From Acidobacteriota bacterium (lineage in GTDB: Bacteria > Acidobacteriota > Thermoanaerobaculia > Multivoradales > Multivoraceae): a stretch of DNA of 64,000 nt. Position numbers and translations under genes: made by a program. The notes under the pieces were generated by a model. The model was given only the letters and a program-made list of their open reading frames with translations. It did not search any database and was not told the origin of the DNA. Shown here piece after piece: positions 45,261 to 53,586 of the stretch. The first letter of the stretch is position 1. Each line of letters starts with the position of its first letter. Location: contig JAJCXN010000023.1 of assembly GCA_029263415.1 (NCBI GenBank), forward strand, positions 62,001-126,000. Direction: 5' to 3'.

Positions 45261-47126
45261 ATGATGAACACACGCACCGGTCAGTCCCGATTCCTGTTGT
45301 TTCCGGCGCTCCTCGCCTCCGCCTGCCTATTTTCAGCAAGGCCGACCCTCGCCCAGGAAACTGAGGCAGGCAAGGGCGCCGAAGACACACTTGAGGTCCC
45401 GGACAACTTCACCCAGGTGCAGCACATCATCCGGCCAGGCGACACCTTCATTTCGATCACCAGAGAGTTTCTCGGTAGCAAGCGCTGGGAGCTCAATTCC
45501 CGACTCAATCCGGAGCAAAAGGAGCTTCAGTTGCCGCCAGGGGAACGAATGAACATTCTCATTGACCCCGAGCGTGTACCTTTGGCAGCACGTGTCACGA
45601 AGCGAGCGGGCACGGTCGAAGCGCAGCCCAGCCCGATGAGCTGGCTCGGAGCAGAGGCCAACGACCTGCTGATCGAGAAGGACGCTGCGCGCACCAAACG
45701 CAACTCCTCGGCTGAGCTGCAGTTTCACGACGGCACGACGGTGGTGATCACCGAAGAGTCTTTGGTGTTCATTCGAAAACTTGGCCGAGGCTTATCGACC
45801 GTAGCGCGAAACCGCACCACGCAGCAGGTAGAGCTAGTCCAGGGCCAAGCGGACCTCTCGAGCCTGGCCGGGTCGCAAGCCGTGCGCGAAGACGTCGAGA
45901 TCATCATGGGTGGTTCGACACTTAAACTGCCAAAGGAGTCTCCGGTTAGAACCCGCACCTCCATGAGCGATGCTGGCACTCAGAAGGTCGGCATGTACGA
46001 GGGGGGCGCCCAGTTCGAAGGCAGCGGCGGAAGCGTGTTGGAGATCGCGACCGGCGAGGGTGTGGTCGCGAAAGCGAACGAAACACCGGTCAAAGAACAT
46101 CTGTTACCCGCTCCAGAACTCAACGGACCACCCCCTGGCGCCCAGTTGGTCGCCGGCCAGCTTCCCCCTGCGTCATGGACGTCACCAGGTACTGGCGCCA
46201 ACAGCTACACCTTTGAGGTCTGCCGGGACGCCGAATGCGGGCGTCTGCTCCAACGCACCACCGGCCTCGACACAACCGAACAACCACTACCTCGCCTATC
46301 TCCTGGTTTCTACTATTGGCGGGCAACAGCGGCGTCGGCTAGCGGGCTCGACGGCTACCCCAGCGACTCCCGCATGTTCCAAGTCGTCGCGGTACCACTT
46401 GATGCGGTGCCGCCCGAAGTCGCCATCGACGTGACCCGTTTCGGCGTTCCCTTTCAAGGCCTACAGGCTTACGGCCCGAAGCCTCCCATCACAACCAGCA
46501 TTTCCGACGAAGGCACCGGCGTCGAACGTTCGGGCCTGATGATCAACGGCCAGGAGCATGCCCTCGACCTGGCATTGCCGACCGGACGAACCTCGCTCGC
46601 TGTCTTCGCGGTCGACCGCGCAGGCCATCGTTCCGAGTCTCAAGCTGTCGAAATGTTCATCGATGCGACCGCGCCAACCCTCAAGATCACTGGGCGCGAT
46701 GCTCCCTCCTTCGAGAAGCGCATCACTCAGCGGCCACGAAGCAAGCGGGCACTGCTCCGCGCAAAGAAAGAGGGCGCCACCTATGCCCCCAACTCAGTCT
46801 TCGCACTGGCTGCAAACGAGCCACTTGCCTTCTCGCTCGACGACATCGAGTGGCGACCACTTGCATTCTTGGAAACTGGCCTTCTGACTAACAGCACAAC
46901 GCTGCAGTTGGCGATCAACGAAGGCTACTGCCTCCGTGCAGTTGATTCTCAGGATCGAACCGACGCAGACGACGCATGCGGGAGGTACTTGACGATCACT
47001 GCCACCGATGAGCACACCGGGGTCAAGGTTCTCAGAGCACGTCTCGAAGACGGCACGTTGATCATCCAAGCCACCGACGAGGTGGCCAACCTTTCTGAGC
47101 TGCGCTACCGCGTCGTCTCCAACTAG
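45261..47126 (+). CDS. exported LysM-FecR domain protein
   Basis: A 621-residue exported protein. The signal peptide (FLLFPALLASACLFSARPTLAQ) ends near residue 31. A LysM-like cell-wall domain follows (IIRPGDTFISITREFLGS, about 53-98), then a FecR-type beta domain at about 125-270 (AELQFHDGTTVVITEESLVFI and QADLSSLAG). Beyond it come fibronectin- or Ig-like segments (SYTFEVCRDAECGRLLQ, FYYWRATAASASGLDGYPSDS) to about 380 and a Ca-free beta-rich tail. Proteins of this layout sit in the periplasm or at the envelope and sense or organise it. A 126-base gap separates it from the kinase; XdhC follows after 11 bases. Confidence 0.85.
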   Translation: MMNTRTGQSRFLLFPALLASACLFSARPTLAQETEAGKGAEDTLEVPDNFTQVQHIIRPGDTFISITREFLGSKRWELNSRLNPEQKELQLPPGERMNILIDPERVPLAARVTKRAGTVEAQPSPMSWLGAEANDLLIEKDAARTKRNSSAELQFHDGTTVVITEESLVFIRKLGRGLSTVARNRTTQQVELVQGQADLSSLAGSQAVREDVEIIMGGSTLKLPKESPVRTRTSMSDAGTQKVGMYEGGAQFEGSGGSVLEIATGEGVVAKANETPVKEHLLPAPELNGPPPGAQLVAGQLPPASWTSPGTGANSYTFEVCRDAECGRLLQRTTGLDTTEQPLPRLSPGFYYWRATAASASGLDGYPSDSRMFQVVAVPLDAVPPEVAIDVTRFGVPFQGLQAYGPKPPITTSISDEGTGVERSGLMINGQEHALDLALPTGRTSLAVFAVDRAGHRSESQAVEMFIDATAPTLKITGRDAPSFEKRITQRPRSKRALLRAKKEGATYAPNSVFALAANEPLAFSLDDIEWRPLAFLETGLLTNSTTLQLAINEGYCLRAVDSQDRTDADDACGRYLTITATDEHTGVKVLRARLEDGTLIIQATDEVANLSELRYRVVSN

Positions 47127-47137
47127 CACCAGCGCTT

Positions 47138-48181
47138 ATGAGTCTGGATGTCTTTGACCGAGCGCAGCGCTGGTTAGAGCAAGACAAGAGCGTGGCTCTG
47201 GCCACCGTGGTTCAAACAGGCGGTTCCTCACCACGTCCGTTGGGTTCCAAGATGGCGATCGCGTCAACTGGTGAGTTTGCGGGCTCAGTCAGCGGTGGCT
47301 GCATTGAAGGCGCGGTGATCGAAGAAGCACTGAGTGTGCTCGCGGGCGCAGCGCCCAAGAGACTTGTCTACGGAATCGAGGACGAGCAGGCCTGGGCGAT
47401 CGGGCTGTCATGCGGGGGCGAAATCCACGTCTTCCTAGAGCGCCTCGAACCGAGCTGGTTCAGACCACTCCATCAAGCGCTCCAGGACGAACGCGACGCC
47501 CGTTATTTCACCGTCACTGCTAGCGAGGACGATCAGCACTGGCCGCTAGCCGCTCGCGGGCTTGCAGTTGGAGGAGGGACCGCCACTCTGTTCCCAACGA
47601 GTGGTCAGACACTGGAGGTACCTGAGGCCGAAGCACTACTGACCCTTCAACCAGGGACTCACCAACAGGGCGCGGTACAAGTGTTCGTCGAGCACCTGCA
47701 GCCACCACCGAAGTTAGTCATAGTGGGCGCGGTTCACATCGCCGAGCACCTGGTTCACTTCGCCAAGCGACTGGGATTTCGCACCATCGTGGTCGACGCT
47801 CGAGAGGCCTTTGCCACCGTCGCACGCTTCTCGCACGTCGATGAACTGTTGGTGGGTTGGCCGAGTGAAGTTCTCAGAACGTTGCCTGTCCGTGCCTCGA
47901 CCTACTGCGCGTTCTTGACCCACGACCCCAAGCTCGATGACCCGGCCATTCAAATAGCGCTGGAGGCGGAGGCAAGGTACGTCGGAGCACTAGGTTCTAA
48001 GCGCACTCATCAAAAGCGGTGTGAACGACTACTAGAGGCGGGGTTCAACCAAGCTCAGCTCGACCTGATTGATGCGCCGATCGGCCTCGATCTGGGTGGT
48101 CGCAAACCCGAGGAGATCGCGCTCTCAATCGCCGCACGCTTGGTAGCGGTTCGCGCTCGAGTCCAAACAGGCAGATCCTGA
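47138..48181 (+). CDS. XdhC/CoxI-family molybdenum hydroxylase maturation protein
   Basis: A 347-residue member of the XdhC/CoxI family, which binds molybdopterin cofactor, promotes its sulfuration and inserts it into xanthine-dehydrogenase-type enzymes. The N-terminal domain shows ATVVQTGGSSPRPLGSKMAI and SGGCIEGAVIEEAL, while the C-terminal Rossmann-like XdhC_C domain shows LVIVGAVHIAEHLVHFAKRLGF and ALGSKRTHQKRCERL near 283-297. A YxCxxTHD-like segment (YCAFLTHDPKLDDPAI) is present. It is directly followed by the MocA-like nucleotidyltransferase, a common pair. This supports maturation of the coxSLM enzyme, 33 kb away. Confidence 0.92.
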   Translation: MSLDVFDRAQRWLEQDKSVALATVVQTGGSSPRPLGSKMAIASTGEFAGSVSGGCIEGAVIEEALSVLAGAAPKRLVYGIEDEQAWAIGLSCGGEIHVFLERLEPSWFRPLHQALQDERDARYFTVTASEDDQHWPLAARGLAVGGGTATLFPTSGQTLEVPEAEALLTLQPGTHQQGAVQVFVEHLQPPPKLVIVGAVHIAEHLVHFAKRLGFRTIVVDAREAFATVARFSHVDELLVGWPSEVLRTLPVRASTYCAFLTHDPKLDDPAIQIALEAEARYVGALGSKRTHQKRCERLLEAGFNQAQLDLIDAPIGLDLGGRKPEEIALSIAARLVAVRARVQTGRS

Positions 48182-48193
48182 AATGAGAGCTAC

Positions 48194-48799
48194 ATGACCA
48201 GCGGTCAAGCTCCCCCGACGTTCGCGGTGATCCTGGCGGCCGGCACATCCTCCCGATTTGACCAAGGCCCGAAGCTCAACGCCGAGTACCAAGGTCGTGC
48301 GCTACTGCGTCGAGCGTGCGATGCGGTCGTTGCCAGTCGCGTCGATGAAGCGATCGTGGTCTTGGGTGGCGACGCTGATCTTCTGCGTCATCACTGCACC
48401 GCAACCGGACTCGAGACGATCGAAAACCCAGATCACGCGCTCGGGCAAAGCACCTCGTTGCAATGCGGACTAAAAGCGGTCCCAGCGTCGGCGCAGGGCT
48501 GCTTGTTCGTCGCCGCCGACCAACCGCTGCTCAGCGCTGAACACATCAACCAAGTCTTGGACCTCGCCACCAGTAGCGACTCGATCGTCCAAGCAACGGC
48601 TGATCCAGGATCGAAGGGAACCCCGGTCTACTTCCCGCGACGCTACTTCGCTCAACTGCGAGCGACACGCGGTGATGAGGGCGGTCGACAGGTGCTGCGC
48701 TCACTGCCTACCCAAGAGGTGCTGTCGGCAACGGTGCCTGCTGACGCCCTCCTCGACATTGATCGCGGTTCGGACTTGAAAGAGCTCAGCTCACGTTGA
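48194..48799 (+). CDS. mocA: molybdenum cofactor cytidylyltransferase-like protein (MocA family)
   Basis: A 201-residue nucleotidyltransferase that would convert molybdopterin to its cytosine dinucleotide, the cofactor form used by CoxL-type enzymes. The nucleotide-binding motif LAAGTSSRFDQGPKL is at about residues 14-28; the metal-binding Asp is in FVAADQPLLS near 103. It lies 12 bases after xdhC. A related GlmU- or IspD-type NTP transferase is the alternative, but the neighbour and the LAAGxSxRF motif favour MocA. Confidence 0.9.
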   Translation: MTSGQAPPTFAVILAAGTSSRFDQGPKLNAEYQGRALLRRACDAVVASRVDEAIVVLGGDADLLRHHCTATGLETIENPDHALGQSTSLQCGLKAVPASAQGCLFVAADQPLLSAEHINQVLDLATSSDSIVQATADPGSKGTPVYFPRRYFAQLRATRGDEGGRQVLRSLPTQEVLSATVPADALLDIDRGSDLKELSSR

Positions 48800-48805
48800 G
48801 CTGAG
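48785..48805 (+). terminator. 9-base-pair hairpin overlapping the mocA stop
   Basis: CTCAGCTCA (48785-48793) and TGAGCTGAG (48797-48805) form a perfect 9-base stem with a 3-base loop; the mocA stop lies in the 3' arm. There is no U-tract. It is a plausible transcript end for the maturation cluster before manA. Confidence 0.4.
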
Positions 48806-48884
48806 TGCTCGAGGTCTCCGATAGCATCTCGGCGGTCTCGACACCTTTCCAACCAAAGACCTGAACCCAGACGCCGGCTGCCAA

Positions 48885-50099
48885 GTGACCACGACCCTCC
48901 TACTAGACAACCCCATTCGCAACTATGAATGGGGTTCAGCAACCGCGATCGCCAGTATCCAGAGACGCCCCCCATCGGGAGAGCCCGAGGCGGAACTGTG
49001 GATCGGCACCCACCCAGCTGCTCCGTCGCGGGTGATCTCCGATGGCGGTTCCGAACCCCTCAGTGACCTACTAGCACGAGAGGCAAGCTCCTGGTTGGGC
49101 GAATCGCGAAACTCCTTTGGAGACACCCTTCCCTTCCTACTCAAGATTCTCGCAGCTGACCAGCCTCTATCGCTGCAGGTTCATCCGCATCGCAAGAGGG
49201 CTCGCGAGGTCTTCGCAGCTGGCCCACAGGGCCCCTACGTCGACAGCAATCACAAGCCCGAAGTGATCTGCGCTCTGAGTGACTTCGTGGCTCTCCATGG
49301 GTTTAGAGGCTTCGACGAATCTGCCGCCCTGCTTGCTTCGCTGGGCGAGCTGCCAAGACGGGTTCAACGCACTAAGGAGCTGTTCACGGCGGCACCGTCA
49401 CAGGCTGGGCTGCGCCAACTCCTGTCGCAATTGATCACCCTCACGCGGACCGACGCTCGGGCGGTGGCGGCGGCGGTCCAGACCGCTTGTGACCACCCAA
49501 CCCACCACACGGTCGAACTATCAGGAGCAACGCGGCGATCGATGCAGCTCTTATGTGAGCACTACCCAACCGACGCAATGGTGATCGCACCTCTCTTGCT
49601 CAACGTCGTCGAACTCGCACCCGGCCAGGCCCTGTTCACCGACGCTGGCACTCTTCACAGTTACTTGTGCGGCACCGGGGTCGAACTGATGTCGACCTCA
49701 GACAATGTGCTGCGAGCGGGCCTAACAAGCAAGCCGATCGAACCCGAGGAACTGCTTCGAGTCACCCGTTTCGAACACCATCCAACGAGCCTCGTTCACC
49801 AACACACCGCACCGGGTTCGGCGTTCAGCACGTTCGACACGCCCGCCACCGAGTTCCAGCTCGCGGCCTTGAATTGGGCGCAATCGCGGAGCCACTCCGA
49901 ACCCGACCCGAAGGAGATCCAGGTGCTGCTGTGCACTTCAGGCCAGTTCTCGATGACGTCCGTCGACGCGGACCGGACGGCCGCGAGCGGCTCGCGGAGC
50001 ATGGCTCTCAACTCAGGACAGGCCATGGTGATCGCCGGCAACAGTGGCGCCTACCAGCTGACCGGACAAGGCCAGCTGTTCAGAGCAACTGTGCCCTAG
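48885..50099 (+). CDS. manA: mannose-6-phosphate isomerase, class I
   Basis: A 404-residue type I phosphomannose isomerase interconverting mannose 6-phosphate and fructose 6-phosphate, supplying GDP-mannose for glycans. Zinc ligands are Q98 and H100 (SLQVHPHRKRA) and E126 (NHKPEV), with H254 in DAGTLHSYL. The family opening NPIRNYEWGSATAIA and the C-terminal VELMSTSDNVLRAGLTSK are present. The start is GTG 48885; no ATG fits. It stands 85 bases after mocA behind a hairpin and may be transcribed separately. The product could feed the glycosyltransferases at 5.6-7.9 kb. Confidence 0.95.
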   Translation: MTTTLLLDNPIRNYEWGSATAIASIQRRPPSGEPEAELWIGTHPAAPSRVISDGGSEPLSDLLAREASSWLGESRNSFGDTLPFLLKILAADQPLSLQVHPHRKRAREVFAAGPQGPYVDSNHKPEVICALSDFVALHGFRGFDESAALLASLGELPRRVQRTKELFTAAPSQAGLRQLLSQLITLTRTDARAVAAAVQTACDHPTHHTVELSGATRRSMQLLCEHYPTDAMVIAPLLLNVVELAPGQALFTDAGTLHSYLCGTGVELMSTSDNVLRAGLTSKPIEPEELLRVTRFEHHPTSLVHQHTAPGSAFSTFDTPATEFQLAALNWAQSRSHSEPDPKEIQVLLCTSGQFSMTSVDADRTAASGSRSMALNSGQAMVIAGNSGAYQLTGQGQLFRATVP

Positions 50100-50286
50100 G
50101 ACTCCGATCCGGACGTCAACAGCACAGCGGCACAAATCCCGCGATGCTGGTTTCGTCACCCAAGAATGCCGCTGCAACCTTGGATGTCGCAGCGCCCGAG
50201 TGGATGTCGCAGCATCGGAGCAAGCTCGAGTACAGGCACGCATGGCGATGTTGAACTGCGAGGGGCCTCAACAGCGAAGGCCCGCT

Positions 50287-51000
50287 TCATTCAGTCGCAG
50301 CGCTGCGTGCCCGTTCAAGTCGACGCACGTCTTCTTTTAGTCTGCGCTTGCGTTTGCGCAAACCCGCTTGGTCCTTTCCGCTTCGGGTCGACTGGTAGAG
50401 AATCCCCAACGCGCCCACCCCAACAAAAAGAATCGTGCGGCCTGGACCCGGCGCAACCACGTTCCATAGCCAGCCAGGCATCTCAGTGCCGGCCTGCTGC
50501 ACCATGACCTGAGTGAAGGTCTCCATCAAGATGCCGCTCCCAGCCAAGGCCGTAGCCACGATGACCGCCGCGAAAAACACCTTGCGCAACACAATAGCGC
50601 CAAGAACGGCGCCAACAATCGCGACCACGATCAGAACCTCGGGCGGGACCGAGCCCCACATCGACATCGCAAGAAGAGCGCAGATGGCACCCAGAAGCGC
50701 ACCCACTACCGCCAGCAACGCGCCTTGCACAAAGAAGGCCGCGATCACTCCCGCTAGACCTCCAACCAGGCCGGCCAACCACGGCGCCCACGAGGTGGAA
50801 GTCGCCACGAACTGCGCAAGTAGTCCGAAACCGAGAGCGAACCCGACGGCACCTAATAGGAGCCAGTAGAGCTTGCGGCCAAAGAACAAGAGTAGGAGAC
50901 CGACGCCGGCGGCGACGATCCAAGGCGGCAACGACTGAAGCACCGCGATCCCGGTCTCGGACCACTCATGAGAGCGAAGACCGGCCGCCACTTGGGTCAC
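50287..51000 (-). CDS. multi-pass membrane protein of unknown function (DUF4203/TMEM198-like)
   Basis: A 237-residue membrane protein with about seven hydrophobic helices between residues 24 and 205 (for example WIVAAGVGLLLLFFG, LAGLVGGLAGVIAAFFV and VLIVVAIVGAVLGAIV). The GAxxGxxxGxxL pattern recalls the DUF4203/TMEM198 family, but I am not certain. The C-terminus is a strongly basic cytoplasmic tail (LRKRKRRLKEDVRRLERARS). The start is GTG 51000, overlapping the S41 protease stop (GTGA), so the two are coupled and could form a membrane proteolysis module. Confidence 0.8.
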   Translation of the reverse strand: MTQVAAGLRSHEWSETGIAVLQSLPPWIVAAGVGLLLLFFGRKLYWLLLGAVGFALGFGLLAQFVATSTSWAPWLAGLVGGLAGVIAAFFVQGALLAVVGALLGAICALLAMSMWGSVPPEVLIVVAIVGAVLGAIVLRKVFFAAVIVATALAGSGILMETFTQVMVQQAGTEMPGWLWNVVAPGPGRTILFVGVGALGILYQSTRSGKDQAGLRKRKRRLKEDVRRLERARSAATE

Positions 51001-52424
51001 CCGTCGCTCTTGGTCTGGTCGGCGTCTCCGGTCTCAGATTGTGTAGCCTGCTGAGAGATCCAGCGCTGAGCGGCGAGCAGAACCTCGTCCTGACCAGCGC
51101 GCAAACCAACCAGCGTGACTCCAATCTCTTCATCCGGAGTTACCCCAACCCCTTCGATCCGGCCACCGTTTGGGCGCAGCAGGTCAGCGAGAGCATGCAT
51201 CAAGTAGTCGCCGTTCGGCAGCTCCTCGATCACCGCGGGCAACGCCGCCGCCATGGTGCGCTCGCCAAATAGCCGAGCACGCTCGAGATCTTGCATCGAG
51301 GCTGCAAAGATCTCGCTAGTGCTAGCGCTCATCGAGTCAATCAACAGGGCTACAGGACCAGTGAAGGTTTCGAGATACTCACCGGCTCGGGTCACCTTAC
51401 GCGGTTGCGCCACCAGATTGAGTGAACTGGTGCGGTACTTCAAGGTGCCAAGTGTTTGCTTCTCGCCCAGGAGATAGCCGGCAATCCCTGGGGCTAGACC
51501 AGCGACGCCGCCCGGATTGCCACGCAAGTCGATGATCAAGCCGTCTGCCTTGCCCAACTCAAGTGCCAGCTTCTCGAATAGCCCAGCGACCGGCATCATC
51601 CACATATTGAAGCGCACCAAGACGATGCCTTCGGACCAGTCTGCAGAGAATCGAACATCGACCTCGGGCAGATTGCCGAACTTTACAGTTTCTATGTCGG
51701 AGGGAATCCTGCGATCGATCTCGAGGTCAACCGGCTCTGCGTCCGGCGCATCAAACCGCGCCGACACGGAGTCGCCCGGCGGGCCCTTTAAAAGTCCGGT
51801 CGCCGTGCTGTGTACCATCGAGCGCAGGGTGCGCGCGTCCAGGTCTTCGCCAAAGCAACTCGGCACCGACGACAGCTTCACGCCGTCGACCGCCAGCAGC
51901 TGCCAGCCCGGCTGAACGCCTTGCGCTAAGGCTGCACCACCCTCTTCCACGCGGGTTACATAGACCTCGCCATCAACGAATCCGACGTCAAAACCGGGTT
52001 CGGCATGCTTGCGGCCGCCGCCACCCGTGCTCCTAATCCGCGCTACCAGTTGATCGCGCAGTTCACTGGAGCATTCGGCGTCCTCGGACAAATCAGCATC
52101 GACATCTTCGGTTTCAGCATCCTCCCCACCCGAGATAATGCCGAAGTGCGACTGGCCCAGCCGATCGATCATCCGACGCAGAACTGTGCGCAGTTCAGCG
52201 TTGTCGTTCGCTGCCAGCGCAGCTGGTCGCAACTCGTCTCTGACCCCAGCCCAATCAAGCCCACCAAACTCCGGATCCCAGTAGCGTTCGTTGATCAACT
52301 GCCACGCCTTCTCGAAGGTCGCCATTCGAACCTCGTCCGAGTTAGCTGCAAGGCCGGGCATCGCGGATGCGAGCACAACAGCGAGCGCAGCGACCGGGCG
52401 AAGTAATTTCAGTAGATGAGGCAT
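50997..52424 (-). CDS. S41-family C-terminal processing peptidase
   Basis: A 475-residue exported serine protease. ATG 52424 is chosen because GGAG lies about 8 bases upstream and a signal peptide follows (LLKLLRPVAALAVVLASAMPGLAA). Order: an S41 N-terminal helical region at about 25-120, an embedded PDZ domain (RVEEGGAALAQGVQPGWQLLAVDG) near 150-200, then the protease core with DLRGNPGGVAGLAPGIAGYL and the catalytic Ser segment VALLIDSMSASTSEIFAASM near residues 360-380. The general-base residue is in RLFGERTMA. It resembles Tsp/CtpA relatives of the IRBP type. Divergent from the ABC operon. Confidence 0.92.
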   Translation of the reverse strand: MPHLLKLLRPVAALAVVLASAMPGLAANSDEVRMATFEKAWQLINERYWDPEFGGLDWAGVRDELRPAALAANDNAELRTVLRRMIDRLGQSHFGIISGGEDAETEDVDADLSEDAECSSELRDQLVARIRSTGGGGRKHAEPGFDVGFVDGEVYVTRVEEGGAALAQGVQPGWQLLAVDGVKLSSVPSCFGEDLDARTLRSMVHSTATGLLKGPPGDSVSARFDAPDAEPVDLEIDRRIPSDIETVKFGNLPEVDVRFSADWSEGIVLVRFNMWMMPVAGLFEKLALELGKADGLIIDLRGNPGGVAGLAPGIAGYLLGEKQTLGTLKYRTSSLNLVAQPRKVTRAGEYLETFTGPVALLIDSMSASTSEIFAASMQDLERARLFGERTMAAALPAVIEELPNGDYLMHALADLLRPNGGRIEGVGVTPDEEIGVTLVGLRAGQDEVLLAAQRWISQQATQSETGDADQTKSDG

Positions 52425-52677
52425 AGATGGCTCCAAGCAGAAGAAAGCGGATCGACGTCTCAATGTTACGGCCTCCAAGCTGGAAAAAGTTCCTCGAGGG
52501 TCAACACACGGCGGGATTCTTGGGCGATCCTTATCGGTGAGGATCAGTACGGTCCACCCAGCGTCTCGAAGCCTTCGCTCACGCGAACCCAAAGCCTTAT
52601 GAAACCTCGCCTGTTGCCAACGCGTTCTCCTTAAGAACCAAACTTCCCGACATCTTTCAACCTGCAGGAACCAACCC

Positions 52678-53586
52678 ATGCTCACAGTTCGCAACCTCGT
52701 CAAGGTCTACCCCGGCCCCGTCGCTGCCCTACAAGGGGTCGACCTAGAGATCCCCAAAGGAATGTTCGGTCTCCTAGGACCCAACGGAGCTGGCAAGACC
52801 ACCTTCATGCGCATCCTCTCCGGACTGTTGGAACCGACCTCGGGCTCGGTGCTCATCGACGGCATCGATGTAATCGAGAATCCTTCTGCGTTGTGGGGCA
52901 AGCTCGGCTACCTACCCCAGTACTTCGGCTTTTACCCCAACCTCACCGGCGAGCAGATGCTTCAGCACCTGCTCAAGCTCAAGGGTGTCACTGGCAAGAA
53001 AGACCTCAAGGCGCTCGGCGATGAGCTCCTAGAACGAGTCAACCTCACCTTCGCCGCCAAGCGCAAGCTCAAAGGCTACTCAGGTGGCATGCGCCAGCGA
53101 CTCGGCATCGCACAGGCAATCGCAGGCGACCCGAGTCTGATCATCGTCGACGAACCAACGGCTGGTCTAGATCCCGAAGAGCGCCTACGCTTCTATCGGT
53201 TGCTTGCTGAACTCGCAGAGAATCGCACCGTTCTCTTGTCGACTCACATCGTCGAAGATGTCTCGGTGCTGTGTCCGCGATTCGCCGTGATCCGTAACGG
53301 CAAACTGGTCGCCACCACGACTCCGAGCGATGCACGCGCAGCACTCGAGGGTCGCGTGTTCGAGGGACTCGCCAGCAATGACGAGCTCGAGCACCTGCGC
53401 CAGAACCGTCGAGTGACTTCAGCCCACTTGGTTGAGGGTCGAAACCTCGTGAGGCTCTACGAGCCGGAGGGCGAAGCACCAGACGGCTTCGAAATGGTAA
53501 CCGCGACTCTCGAGGACGCCTATCTAGTGCTCATGCGGGCCGATGAAGCGGAAGCACCCAGCGCGCGTGAGGTGGTGGGCTCGTGA
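52678..53586 (+). CDS. ABC transporter ATP-binding protein (ABC-2 type)
   Basis: A 302-residue CcmA/NatA-class ATPase. Walker A GPNGAGKTT is at residues 34-42, the signature YSGGMRQRLG near 140-149, Walker B LIIVDEPTAGLD near 160-171, and the H-loop LLSTHIVEDVS near 194-204. AGGA lies 12 bases before ATG 52678. It overlaps the next gene by GTGA and powers its permease part. In related clusters this ATPase accompanies a permease-peptidase fusion; the substrate is not known. Confidence 0.95.
   Translation: MLTVRNLVKVYPGPVAALQGVDLEIPKGMFGLLGPNGAGKTTFMRILSGLLEPTSGSVLIDGIDVIENPSALWGKLGYLPQYFGFYPNLTGEQMLQHLLKLKGVTGKKDLKALGDELLERVNLTFAAKRKLKGYSGGMRQRLGIAQAIAGDPSLIIVDEPTAGLDPEERLRFYRLLAELAENRTVLLSTHIVEDVSVLCPRFAVIRNGKLVATTTPSDARAALEGRVFEGLASNDELEHLRQNRRVTSAHLVEGRNLVRLYEPEGEAPDGFEMVTATLEDAYLVLMRADEAEAPSAREVVGS

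Noticed and set aside
52530..52549. Inverted repeat GATCCT...AGGATC in the divergent promoter of the S41 and ABC genes
   Set aside because: Six-base arms around an eight-base loop are expected by chance in GC-rich DNA and have no matching copy nearby.
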